Source: Brachypodium distachyon
Lineage: Eukaryota > Streptophyta > Magnoliopsida > Poales > Poaceae
Assembly (NCBI RefSeq): GCF_000005505.3
Contig: NC_016131.3
Span: forward strand, 71,498,355 to 71,562,354
Reading direction: 5' to 3'
DNA: 64,000 bases
Position numbers and translations under genes: made by a program. Below the pieces are notes generated by a model. That model saw only the letters and a program-made list of their open reading frames with translations, did not search any database and was not told the origin of the DNA. Positions 1-11,830 of this stretch are shown one piece after another. Positions within the stretch are counted from its first letter, which is position 1. Each line of letters begins with the position of its first letter.

Positions 1-300
1 GAGGGCGGCGCGTCGCTTGTTTAGTACCACACCGTTAATTTAGTGAAAGTTCGACCTGTTTATAACGCGTAATATTTCTCTCCCGTTGCCTCCACGGTGA
101 AATGAACAGCCATCAGCTGCGAAAGATGCCACAGAGCACAGCCCGTGATCCAGCACTACTCGTGCGCACGGGACCGAAATAAAATAAAAAAGCAGTGAAA
201 AGATCTTCTTCGTGAGTGAGATGCATGGTAATAAATTAAATGTGTCCTCCGTGGTGGCATGTGGCATGTGCTAGACATCAGCACCTGGTTTTCATTAAAT
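1..300. other. Intergenic DNA, no gene seen
   Basis: No open frame with recognisable protein similarity and no clear repeat. The first bases may belong to something that extends beyond the window's left edge. Confidence 0.4.
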
Positions 301-301
301 T

Positions 302-765
302 ATGCATTTTTTTAGTTTACAAGGTATTTTTAACGTGAATTTTTCTAGTTTACAAGGTATATATTTTTACGGTGTATTTTTCTCATACAATATATGTCTA
401 CAAATTTATATTTACGTTGTACTAGTCAAAAAAAAATCCCTGTTGCAGTCCGCAAGCTTATGTAATTTTTTAGTTTTGTTGTACTAGTAAAAGAAAAATC
501 CTTGTTGCAGCCCGCAAGTATATATTCTTACCGTGAATTCTTCCCATATATTTATGTCTACAAGTTTATATTTGCGTACTAGTAAACAAAATCCTTGTTG
601 CAGTCCGCAAGGTACATATTCTTACCGTGAATTTTTTCCATATGTTTACGCCTACAAATTTTTAATTGCCATGGAGTTAGATTCTTGCCGTGAATTTTCC
701 CCCATATATTTATGGAGATCTCTAAATTTATGCCTACAGATTTTATACTATTTTCCATGGAGTTA
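302..765. repeat. AT-rich imperfect local repeat array
   Basis: A short word made of ACTAGTAAA, then AATCCTTGTTGCAG, then CCGCAAG recurs at about 421, 483 and 577. It is followed by variants of TTACCGTGAATTTTT and of a CATAT-TTTA-CTACAAATTT segment. Spacing is uneven (about 62 and 94 bases), so this is a degenerate tandem array, not a clean satellite. The short open frames across it are low-complexity and have no recognisable product. Confidence 0.6.
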
Positions 766-781
766 TTGTTGGGCAACGTGA

Positions 782-1900
782 CATTGTTGCATCAAAAATA
801 TTTCATGCGTTACAGAGAGACAGCTAGAAGCATAGCGGTAGGTGGGGCCGCCGAGGGGAGGTGGTGCTCTGAGTAAAATCCTTACAAAAGAAAAGTTATT
901 TTATTCTACTTGCCGCCGGAGCATCATTGTGTACTCAATGGACAATTGGACAGGTAAATGAGCGGTAGCGGCATATTGATCTCGTGGATGGACTCTGGGT
1001 CCATCTGATCCGAAATCCGACGAATATAGAGTTTGTGTAACACAAAAGGTATGCAATTTAATTCTTATCCGAAAAAGTATCTAATAGAATAGTTTTATGC
1101 CACAACATTAGTAATACTAAACGCTTATGAATATGTCTAGGAGGACTGGAAGTTTTCTGCACCTCGTAGTGCCAGAATGGTGGCAGAAGGCGACAGGAAC
1201 CGGTGAATCCTGAATCCTGATGAAACTTGTGCGCTTTGCGTCAAATTCCAAAGTTCTCTGAGCGTCCTTGCGTATCAGGTAGATGGCTATGATGGAGCAC
1301 TATACTTTTTTTTAGAAACATCTAGATTTAGGATTCAGAGTACAGACGATCGAAAAAACTAAAATAAAAGCCAACATCAAATATTCGTGATAAAACTAGA
1401 AATTACACTAAGATTTCTCATAGTCAAAAGTCGGTAGAACTGTCAATCATATCTCCAGAGAAACTGTTGTAGACCAGACATGCTAGAGTAACCTCGTATG
1501 TTTCGAAAATTTGCTCACCCCCAAACAATGAGAACATAAGATCGTTGAACTTACTGTGGCGAGTGACATACCCATTACAAAATTGGTTGTCGAACCCAGA
1601 TTTCTCGCCAAAATGACGAGTAAGATGACCTAAATAGCACAAACCACGAGTAAACGAGTAGAACGTATTGACTATGGCATGACCAAGATGGAGCTGTGAG
1701 ATCATTATTTCATACGTCGTTGCCTCAACTGGCAGTTTGCCCTCAGCCGACTCAGCTTGTGCCAGATGTTACTTAGTGGTTTCTCGTCTTGCAATTCCAA
1801 ATGGGCGGTCGGAGATGAGGAACGGACAGAAAATCATGACTCTGACGATACTTTTCCGACGGCTAGCTAGGGTTCCTCATGGGAAACCATCCAAAAAGAA
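782..1900. other. Intergenic DNA, no supported gene
   Basis: An open frame of 93 codons lies at 1424-1705 on the minus strand, but I recognise no domain and see no splice context. Nothing else here can be supported. Confidence 0.4.
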
Positions 1901-1903
1901 TTA

Positions 1904-2015
1904 CTACTCCGTTCCATAATTTTGTCGAAATCTTACATGTATCTAGACACTTTTTAGGAATAGATACATCCATTTTTGAACAAATTTGAGACAAGAATTA
2001 TGGAACTGAGTGAGT
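1904..2015. mobile_element. Stowaway-like MITE at the LINE 3' end
   Basis: About 110 bases with imperfect terminal inverted repeats: CTCCGTTCCATAATT at the left and the complementary AATTATGGAACTGAGTGAG at the right. The interior (ACATGTATCTAGACACTTTT, then AATAGATACATCC) matches the style of other Stowaway elements in this window. The right end is more diverged than the left. It sits exactly where the LINE ORF2 C-terminus ends, so it either inserted into the LINE tail or replaced it. Confidence 0.7.
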
Positions 2016-5000
2016 CCCTCAATTTGACGCAGCGGGCACCACCCTTTAGCTGCATCAAACACTTCTTTAGCAACCTGTTCTACCAGGCTTGTCCCCCACC
2101 AAAGCAGAGTTCTGCTTTCCTCCTTTGTCTGCAAAAGGGACCAGAGATTAAGCCAATAACATAAAAGTTTCACCATACCGAAAGGAGAGGTAGGTCTGAT
2201 ATTAGAAAAGCAGGCTTTGGTTCATGTATTCCATAAAACCCACAACAAAGCTGCCACTCCTACCATCACCAACTTCTTAACAGATCCAGAAAAAGCAGGC
2301 AACCAAATCTGCCATAATTCAGTCACAGTTCCAGGTAATCTTGGCAAATCAAAAGCACATTTTAGCACATTCCACATAAAACGAGCCAAAGGATAATGTA
2401 AAAACAGATGATCAATAGTCTCCTCCATCCCACAGAACTGACACTTAGTGTCACCCTTCCACCCCCTATGTTGCAACACATCTTTGGTCAAGATACTTTT
2501 GTGAGTAATGAGCCACAAAAATATTCTAATTTTTAGAGGTACTTTGATTTTCCATAGAAATCTCTGAGGGAAAACCACACTAGACCACATCAAGTGTCTA
2601 TAATAGGAACTAACAGTAAACTGGCCATTCTGAGAAAGAGTCCACCAGACCCTATCCCTAGTAGCATTCAAAGTGACTTTGGCACAGGAGGCAAGGAACT
2701 TTCCCCAATCATTAGCCAGCTCCCCCCACAGAGTTCTCCTAAAACAGACCGTGGCACCTTTCCCTTTAATTACTGCAGCCACAGAAACATTTTTACTATA
2801 ACAAATTTGATAAAGATCAGGAAATTGCAATTTTAAAGGCTTGCTCCCAATCCACCAGTCTTCCCAGAATCTAGTACTCAATCCATTCCCAATTCTAAAT
2901 TTACATAAGTTCGGAAATTCATTTTTCTGATGTAAAAGCTCAGACCAGAACATTGAGTCCCCAGCTCTATGTTTAACCCCCCCAAAACAGCAGCCCTTGA
3001 TATATCTAGCTCTAAGCAAACATTGCCACATGCCAGAGCTATTAAATAGCTTCCAGAGCCATTTCCCCAACAAGGCCTTATTCATTACATCCAAATTAAG
3101 GATCCCCAAACCTCCTTGCTCCTTAAGGTGACAAACTTTTTGCCAACCAACAAGGTGGTATTTTTTAATTCACTCCTCTTCCTGCCAAAGCATACGAGCT
3201 CGATAGAAATCAATTCTTTTACAAATCCCAACAAGGAGCTCATAAAATGACATCATATATAAAGGAACACTGCTCAAACTAGAGTTAATTAAAATATTTC
3301 TGCCCCCCACAGACGATATTCTCCCTTGCCAGCAACTAAGTCTGTTTTCAACCTTATTCTCAATCTTCTTCCAATGCTTATTTCTTATTCTAACAGCATC
3401 TACTGGAATAGTATCATCGGCATATTGCAAAATGTTAATGCCCCCATCCACTAGTTCAGGAACAATCCCCTTAACCAGCTGGTTCTTATTAGCATTTTTA
3501 AGCAAAATAGCCAAGGCATCAGCTGCCAAATCAAAAAGCAAAGGGGACATAGGGTCACCCTGCCTCAAACCGGTGTGGGTTTTAAAGTAGGGGCCAAAGA
3601 AGTCATTAACTCTCACACTAACTTTCCCCCCTCTCATAATACTCATCATCCAATTACACCATTTATCAGGAAAGCCTTTCAATTTCAACATTTGGTACAC
3701 AAAAGGCCATTTAATTTTGTCATACGCCTTCTCAAAGTCAACTTTAAACAGAATACCAGATTGCTTTTTTACATGTAAAAAATTCAAGGTTTCATGCAAT
3801 ACCATGACACCTTCCATAATGTACCTCCCTTTTAAAAATGCAGTCTGGTTAGCAGCAATAACTTCCCCTATGCAAGAAGTTATTCTGTTCATTAGGATTT
3901 TAGTTATAATCTTAAAGCTCACATTAAGAAGACAAATGGGTCTAAACTTCTGAAACTGTTTAGCGTCCTTGCATTTTGGCACCAAGGTAATAATGCCATA
4001 ATTAAGTCTTTCAATTTGTAATGAGCCATTAAAGAAATCAATCAGCAAGCCATAGAGATCCTGATGAACTATATCCCAGTAATTCTGATAGAACTCAACT
4101 GGAAAGCCATCAGGGCCAGGGGACTTGTTCCTTTCCATCTGGAAGACTGCTAGTTTCAGCTCTTCCATGGAGAATGGGCGGATCAGCTCCAAGGCCTGAT
4201 TATCACTAATTCTACTAGTATCCTCCACTTCCAGTGAAATGGAATTGTTAATTGAAGGTCTAAAAAGTTTTTTGTAAAAGTCAATGATGTATCTCATGAG
4301 ATCTTCTTCCCCCTTAATTTCCCCTTCCTCCTGTTCTAGAGAGAGAATGATATTTTTTCTCCTCCTTCCATTTGCTTTAGCATGAAAGTACCTTGTATTA
4401 TTATCACCTTTCATAACATCCTTCTCCTTAGACCTTTGTTGCCATTTGAGTTCTTCCTGTCTTAACAACCTATTATACTGCAACTCCAACTCTTTCTTAT
4501 GCTCACTTTGAGAAAATGACAAACCACTAGTTTCAGCCAACAAATCCAATTCAGCAATCTGAGTAGAAATCTCTTTCTTTAATTTTTTGTATACAGCATC
4601 TACATTCCTATTCCAGCCTTTAAGTTTTTTCTTAATTTTCCTCAAAATCCATTGCCATTTATCCACATTAGCTAAATGGGTAGGGGCAGATTGTCATATC
4701 TCCTCAATAATTTTCCTAATCCCCTCTCTCTCAAACCAACTAGCTTCGAAACGAAACATAGGATCTTTTTTTAATCTAACTCCCGAATCCAAGAGGAGGG
4801 GGGCATGATCAGACAAGATCCTATCTAAAGCATTAACAACAGTCAAAGGGTAGAGATCTTCTCAGTCAGTACTCATAAGAATTCTATCAAGCTTTTCAAA
4901 TGTATGATCCTCATGGTCATTTGACCAAGTATATTGCCTCCCATTCAAAGCTAACTCTCTAAATCCAACTTGTTCAATAACAGCGTTAAACAAGAAGCTC

Positions 5001-5470
5001 CATCTATTGTAACCCCCCTTTTTATTCTTTTCCACCTCTTTCCTAATTATATTGAAGTCACCCCCACAAGTAATGGGTAATCACTTTTTTGGCAAACCTG
5101 GGATAATTCAGTAAGGAATTTCTCTTTCTGTTCAATCTGAGCAGCACCATAAACAACAATTAAATTCCATCTGGTTTCACAAATCTTATCAAAGAGAAGT
5201 AACCTCACAAAATGGTCCTCATTCTGTTGTTCAACAATTTCAAACACAGAATTATGCCCACTAAAATCCGCCCAGATCTCCCTTTGGATGAGGACCATTT
5301 CCAAGAAAAGATTCCCCCCCCCTCCCAAAAAATTTACTCAGCTCAATTGCAGAAAATTCATTCTTCATAGTTTCTTGGAGTCCCAAAAAATCTAAGTGAT
5401 GTTCTGCAATAAGCTCTCTAATATGTCTTTATTTTTCAGCCTTCCCCACACCCCTAATATTCCAGAAAAG
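2016..5470 (-). pseudogene. LINE ORF2: endonuclease, reverse transcriptase, zf-RVT (broken)
   Basis: The endonuclease begins near 5460 with WNIRG and LQET motifs, followed by GGDFN near 5075 and SDHAP near 4790. Reverse transcriptase motifs lie in the open stretch 4666-3170: FRPICLLN, AFLKGR, KVDFEKAYDK, GLRQGDPMSPLLF and the catalytic YADD. A zinc-binding zf-RVT segment (CQFC...H...H) follows at 3109-2222, and the usual plant LINE C-terminus (WWGT...GW.P) ends near 2020. One frame runs from 4690 to 2016, interrupted only by TGA codons at about 4680, 3171 and 2223. A one-base loss in a G run near 5070 breaks the endonuclease frame, and an in-frame TAA interrupts it near 5430. Confidence 0.85.
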
Positions 5471-5499
5471 CCCTCTCATCTTTTTTTTCTTTCTGAATT

Positions 5500-8310
5500 T
5501 CATTAGTGCCTTCGCACTGATAATATCAGGTGATTGCTTTTTCTTTTTCTTAGTTTTTTTTATTACAAACAAGCTGAAATCCCTCATTATCAGGATCTTC
5601 AGCTATATTTTCTTCAGCATCTAAATCAGCTAATAAATCATCAAGCACTGCATCTCCAGTCTGAATTTTATTTGCCCCAATAGGATTGCCCAAATCAGGA
5701 ATCCTATCTTTTTGCTCATATAAACTAATCCTAGCATGCTCAAGGTAAACCTATGTTATGATCCACCATATCAATCGCCACACCCAAATTGATTCCAATA
5801 CTAGAAGCGATTTGATGTCAAGACATATTATCAATTGGTAAGAAGGAGGAACTGTCATTAGTTCCTTTGCCTAGATTGTTTTTAGCGTGTGCCCTCTCAA
5901 TAGCCAAGTCTTCCACCTTCTTCAACTCCCTCTCTTTCAACCTCGCCGCTCTTTCAGGATTTTGCTTTCCATCAACCTATTTTTTTCCCTCATGGTCCAC
6001 ATCTTCCAGGCTATCAATGTTTCCATCCCCTAAGTCATGAAGCTCACCACTTTCACCCTGTTTGTCCTGACTATCAGTGTAATCAAGTTGTTCCTCTTCA
6101 TCCTCAATTTCTTTACTGCCTTCTTTATTTTCAGATTCCTGACTCCCAGGCACCTGAACCCCATATCCATAATCTTTATGAATCTCCAGCAGCTTTTGAA
6201 CTTCTCTTAAGTTGTCTGTTAGTCTTTTCCGGCTGCATCATGTGATTCTGAACCTCAAGCTCCACCTTAGCTTTCTCAAGAGCAAGGTCAGCCAGCACCT
6301 TTTTCTCTTTTCCAATCAAAGCTGTTTTTCTAGCTAATTCCTCCTCAGCCTCCTGCAGCTCAACCTGTCTATTAGATTGAGGCACCACCTCAGGATCTCC
6401 TCTCTCATTCATCAGTAAAGGAGCAAACCTATTGCCTCCCCCCCTTCTGAATTTGTCTTTGCAGATTCAAACTGAGCAAGAGAAGGGCTTCCAAGCTGAA
6501 TTATCTCTCTAGAGCTAGGAGCTGTCTTCTGTTTCTTAAGATCTCTAGGATCATAAGCATCCTCCGGCATACTCACAGCCCTTGAGGTTCCTCTGCCATC
6601 CTTCTTCAACAACACTGTCCAAAGAGAAGAAGAGATCATATAAAAGCAGTTCTCTAGTGGTAATCTCAGTCTGAATGGGTAGTTTGGCGGGATCCCTGAT
6701 CCCCATCTTGATCTTGATCACATCTTTCTCCCTGAGTAACTCCATATCCACATCAATCGCAGGTCCAAGAATAGAACCTACTTCACATAGTCCCATATAA
6801 TGTTTCAAGGAATCTGGCACACCTTGCACCTGAACCCATATGGTGTTTAATTTACCATTCGCAGTCACATTAGGAATCCATTCAGTTACTCTAATGGAGA
6901 TGCCAAGACCCTTCAGTTTGAAGTCTTCAAAATTGCAGAGTTCCTCAAGTTTGGCCCTACTTGGCATTCTCATGAGAAATTGGTTTCTTCCATTAGATTT
7001 AGCTCTCCATTCCCAGTTTCATCTAAACATAGACAGCCACTTGCAGCTCTGTTATCCCCTCTCCTTTAGTATGAATCACAACCATAGGGTTCACATGTTC
7101 AGCTAAATGAGATACTTTAGTATTATGTATCATCAGACATCCCAACCCTGGAGCCCCATAACCCACAAAGCTAGCCACAGGCTTGACTTGCTTAGGCCAA
7201 ACACAGTTCTTAGAAAGATGAGTATCTTTGGCACAAATGATACAATGAACTGCAGTTGTACAATCCTTCATCCCATGACCCAATTCCTTACACTTCTGAC
7301 ATTGGACCAATCTCTTAGCGCCCTGAGCAGCCTCCTGATTCTGATTGTTCAAGCCAATCTGTCTCCCTACAGTTCCCCTCTCCCCACTCTGCACCCCCAC
7401 GGCTCCCCTAGGACCCTGCTGTTCTTCCGAGTTAGCACTCACAATCCTGTGCGACACTATGTGATTACCCCTGCCCCATATGCAGAGTTTGCCCCATCGA
7501 AGTCCCTTGCAAAGACCGACCACCAGCATCCCCAAAATTCTGATTCTGTTGAGATTGAGGAACTGGGATTGGGGGGGGACAGTGATTCTGAATCACCTGA
7601 GACTGGGTATGATTCTGCACCGTCTGAGACTGAACATGATTCAAGGCTTGAGTGCCAGCTCCTTGACCAAATCCCTGCCGCTGGGTGTTGAAGTTGCGTC
7701 CGCCATCACAATCCCCCGCCCACTGGCGGGGTGCGCCACCGCCACCGCCACCGCCCCTGAATCCCCCACGCCCTCCCCAACCATCTCACCGCCGCTATCG
7801 CCCTCTCGTGCTACCCCCTCACCCACCACCGAACTAGTTTCCCTAGAAACCCTAGAGCCGCCTCTCCCCCACAAGTGCTGGAAGAAAGGGGAAAGATGTT
7901 CCAGGAAGGGCCTCGCACCAACACCCACAAGGCCTCCAAGTGGCAAGCCGCCATTGCTCGGAGGAGCAAAGCGATTTGGGCTCTGGACACTAGGCCCAGT
8001 CATCAAAACCAAGTCCATCATGAGAGTCTCCAATTGATTTTGATGTGGAACAATATCCCGCCATTGCGGAGATACTGTAGCTTCCTCACAAGACGTCAAC
8101 GGAGAGACCTCAACTTCATCCCCATGAATCTCAGGGCGCTCTACCATCAGAGGCTCCCAATCATCCCCGTGCCCAAACAATTGAATACAATGGAGTGGTG
8201 AGGAAGGCATCTCCTCAGCCACCCGCAAAATCGGATCAGAATCCGTATCAGGCACCACCTCACACCTCCGAGAAGAACTACTCACATCTGTGCTCAGCTG
8301 ATTTACCTGA
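5500..8310 (-). pseudogene. LINE ORF1: Gly-rich, CCHC zinc-knuckle, nucleic-acid-binding protein (broken)
   Basis: From 8310 downward the minus strand encodes an acidic segment (8300-7880), a Gly-rich stretch with RGGFRG near 7760, and a Gln/Asn-rich linker near 7690-7500. A CX2CX4HX4C zinc knuckle (CQKCKELGHGMKDC) follows near 7300, with a second partial CX2C motif. Next comes a DUF4283-like domain (about 6970-6560, containing VQVQGVPDSLKHYMGLCEVG) and a Glu/Lys-rich probable coiled coil (6412-6176). These parts lie in different frames, so frameshifts have accumulated. The domain order matches ORF1 proteins of grass LINEs. From 6100 to 5500 several stops occur and little is recognisable. Confidence 0.75.
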
Positions 8311-11300
8311 TGTAACATCCCAATTTTTTCCAAAACCCTTCATATGCATTGCATTTCATAAGCATCATGTCACCTTTGCATTTAATCACATTTAAAAACC
8401 CTAAAGTTTAAGTCAGGAAACTCATCAACAAAAGTACTTTTATTTGAATCTGGCCTTCTTCTTGATTTTGGTTGTTTCCACTTTAGCCCATGAGGGGTTT
8501 AATGCATTTATAAAGCTACCCCATTTATTGGCATTTGAATTTGATTTGAAACACTATTTATTTTAATAGCCAAAAAGCCCTAAAGGTTGGTTTATGGGCA
8601 AAAGTATTTTTAAATATTTTATTTTGAGGGAATTCTTGTCCCAAAAGTTGAATCATATGAAAATATGATTTTACCAATTTTGTTGCAATTTATTTGGTTT
8701 GAATTGGAGCTCTGAATCAAAATTGGTATTCAAAAAACAGAAAATAGAAAAGGGAAAAAAGAAAAGAAAAGAAAAGAAACAGCGGCCGGCCCGGCCAAAT
8801 GGGCCGAACCGGCCCACTCACCTGCGCCCGACCGCACCAGGCCGCAGCCCAACCAGCCTGCGCGCGCTGCCCGTGCCGCTGACAGGCGGACCCCGCTGTC
8901 AGGCTCCGTCTTCGTCTCCAACTGCTGCTCCGAAATCCCCGGCCACGCACGAGTCCGCGCCCACGACGACTCCGCCCGATTTCTCCGGCCACGCAGCCCC
9001 ACCTTCAAACTTGAGCGTGTCACCCCGAAGCCCACAACCTCCTCTCTCTTTTCCCCCATCTCTCTTGCCCGTTTTCGCTCTCGTCTCGCCGGAATTGCTC
9101 GCCGGAAAAAGCATCTGCCGCCGCCGTTTTCTCGCCCCCGCCAACGATTCGGTGAGTTCCGCATGCCGCCGCCTACTCCCTTCTCTTCCTCTCTCTCAGG
9201 CGCAGCCTTTGACGCTGTTGTTTTTTTCGTTTTGGAGCTTCGCAGCCGTCGCCGACGTTAGCCCGAGCACCGCCGCCGGCCGTCCCTTTCCGGCGTCCTA
9301 GGCGTCGTTTCCATCGTCCCCGAGGAGAGCAACCGCCGCCTTCGCCTTCGCCTCGCCGAGCCGCGTCATCCCCACCAATCCTCGAGCCCGCAGCTTCACC
9401 GGACCGCCGATTCTCGCCGCCGCTAGCGCCCCCGCCGGTAAGCCCCAAGCTCCTCTGCCGTTGGATCTGTTTTAGACGGTTAGGATTAGATCCTTTACCC
9501 GAACCGGTACCGGCCAGTGAATTTGCGCCACGTGTCACCGTATAAAACTAAAACTTGATTCCCGGCCGAAATAATCGGCAGTTTTGCAGAAAAGCCCATG
9601 GATATTCAAATCATCATGTCTTTTAAACCGTTTGACCAAATTTGAAGTTCTATACCTTTGTGGAATCCTCACAACATGTAGAATCTTTTGGCATGGTTTA
9701 ATTTGGACTTTGAGCAACTTTAACAGAAGAAAATTGCAGAATGCTTAATTAGGGTTTAAATTTCATATGAATTATTTCAAACTAGTTTTGAACATGTTGG
9801 CTTGTTGAAAAATGTTTTGAGTATACTCTCTGTCCTTTAGGACCAGAAGGGAAATTATTTTTTTAATAATATTGCCACACAAATTTAATCTTGCTCTAGG
9901 CTTTACAAAAATCAAATAAGCTTTTAGTTGAAGCTCAGCTTTGCTTTGTGCAAAGTTAGCATCTTCTTATTATTGTATAATCTGTCCAAATCTTTTGTGA
10001 AACTCCCTAATACAGAAACTAAACATGTTAAGTTTAGAACCAAACTAAATGTGCATCATCATGACTATTGCACCATGGCATGTTTTTTATTGAATAGCAT
10101 GTTTATGTGTGTGTGTGTGTGTCCTTTTATTTTAGATTGTGTGGATTGTGAACCTTGTTGTTGCGAAGAGTGCGAGAACTACCACAACCTTGGGCAAGGC
10201 AAGTTCACTTTGATCATTTTCCAAATACTTTTACTATGCACTAGTTGTTTTATTAGTTGCATTAGGAACATTACTTGTACCTCTATGCTAGCTATAAATC
10301 CCAGGTAATACAGTTTTACCCTCGCCATTCCTTACTACCAATTTGCCATCGATTGTAGTTGAATGCTAGACTATGGTAGTATCGTGGGGGAAATTATTAC
10401 ATTATGATATTGTGATGTCTATGGGGAAATGAGATGTTTTATTAGAGTAAGGCAAAACAATTAATTTAATGAACCATCCTGGGTGGGCGGCTTTGAGGAT
10501 TTTGATGTTATGCGGCGTCAGGTCCATTTCTATGGGTCCATTTCTATGAGTCGTCTCTCCATGTCTGTGGGAGCGCCTGCGTCGCAAATGTGGAATGCCA
10601 CCTGGAATAACCGAGACTGGACTAGTTTCCTACTTAGTAGCTTCCAGTACAACCACAATGCTAAATGGACTCTGGCGAGAATAGAGTATGTTGTATGAAT
10701 CTAGACCCGAGGAATTGTACTGAGGTAGCCTGTGTAGGGGGGAGCGTGATTCTCTCGTGGTTTAGGGAATTACCTCTGAAAATTTCGTAATCGACGCCGT
10801 TGCTACTCTACCCTGAGGACAGTAAGGGATTAACACGTCGGTTTCTTGTGAAGAATGTGTACAAACTCTCGAGAGTGTCAAAACTAAGTACTTAGCTGTG
10901 TCCCCGGTTATGGACAGTTTTGAGCAACTAGTTAGTGGAGCTGTAAGGAAAGTCTCACTCATTCTAATTTCTTAATAAAATGAATGGTCTGAACTTGGGT
11001 TTAGAAGCATTGATGTGTCTACTCAATGTTCTTAGTTTAATAGGAGCATGGGTGTGTCTACCCCGTGTCCAATAGTGATAAAATTATTTGATTAAAAAGA
11101 TAGATTTAAACAATTAAGCTTTTATGCAAATAGTCTGAACCCCACCTTGCCAGATTATGCATATTCTTGGTAGGTTCTGATATAACTACTAGTGATTTTG
11201 CCAATACATTCAATGTATTGACCCTAGTGGCAGTATCGTTTAATGATGCAGGAAGCTTCGACGAAGAGTAAGGGTACGATCTGATCTTTGGGTTACGGGC

Positions 11301-11515
11301 CTACATTCCAATACGCTCTCACCGTGGTATTGATGTAGCCCTTGTATCTTTCACTTTCCGATGTTGAACTGTTGTTTTAATTCCAGCTAACCCATGAGGT
11401 TATGCGAGTTTGTAAGTACTCTTAAATTCTGGATGATGCGTTGTAATACTTGAGACCTTTGTTTTATGATATTATATCTTGAAACTGTGTCAGTAAGTCG
11501 ATCCAGGAAGTAACA
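8311..11515. mobile_element. Putative solo LTR (~3.2 kb) inserted in the LINE
   Basis: The block begins TGTAACATCCC, a common start of plant LTRs, and ends near GTAACA, giving near-inverted TG...CA termini. LINE ORF1 sequence lies on both sides (8310 down and 11516 up), so the block looks like an insertion. No gag, pol or integrase motifs occur inside, and it is patchy: AT-rich flanks around a GC-rich core at 8780-9470. I could not find a matching 5-base target duplication (CCTGA left, CTAAA right), so the exact ends and the LTR label are uncertain. The family is not identified. Confidence 0.5.
10107..10123. repeat. (GT)n microsatellite
   Basis: A short run of about eight GT units inside the putative LTR. 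Confidence 0.8.
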
Positions 11516-11830
11516 CTAAAAGCACAGAAATCGAACCCGTGTGGGGACGGTCACTTCACCTGACCAAGACCAGTGTTCATCTCCCTCCCAATAATAGATC
11601 TGAACGATCCATCTGCGTTCCGATGGAGCGAACGCCACCATTCTTCCCGATGCGCCAAACCCCCACCCAGCGGACGACCGCCTGGCGCGAACCGCCGCTT
11701 GGAGCGAGATTTCTCCATCGCCAAATCCACGAACTCCCCGAGCAGCGGACGCGGAGATGGTGCTGCTGAAGCCCCATCCTCGCGCGCGACAGCCCAAAAC
11801 CTAGACTCGCGCTCTCCTCTCATCGCCTAG
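11516..11830 (-). mobile_element. 5' end of the split LINE, ORF1 N-terminus
   Basis: On the minus strand an ATG at 11718 opens a basic Arg/Gly-rich peptide (MEKSRSKRRFAPGGRPLGGG...) of about 55 codons that stops at 11551, close to the junction with the putative LTR. Its orientation, and my recollection of grass LINE ORF1 N-termini of this kind, suggest it is the start of the ORF1 that resumes at 8310. The 5' UTR would lie upstream, to about 11830. Continuity across the insertion was not verified because the target duplication is unclear. Confidence 0.55.

Larger units (their letters stand above)
2016..8310 (-). mobile_element. Degenerate L1-type LINE retrotransposon (main part)
   Basis: Read on the minus strand, this block gives an RNA-binding ORF1 (about 8310-5500) followed by an ORF2 with APE-type endonuclease, reverse transcriptase and a zf-RVT C-terminus (about 5470-2016). 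That is the standard order of plant L1 elements. It carries several stop codons and frameshifts and is not autonomous now. No poly(A) tail (a poly-T on this strand) is seen at the left end, where a MITE lies instead. The 5' part continues at 11516-11830 beyond an inserted element. No target-site duplication could be confirmed. Confidence 0.85.

Noticed and set aside
1424..1705. 93-codon minus-strand frame
   Set aside because: Natural-looking composition, but no family, splice partner or second copy in the window; not enough to call a gene.
8699..9538. Several GC-rich frames of 80-200 codons
   Set aside because: They overlap on both strands inside the putative LTR and are compositionally biased; no protein family recognised.
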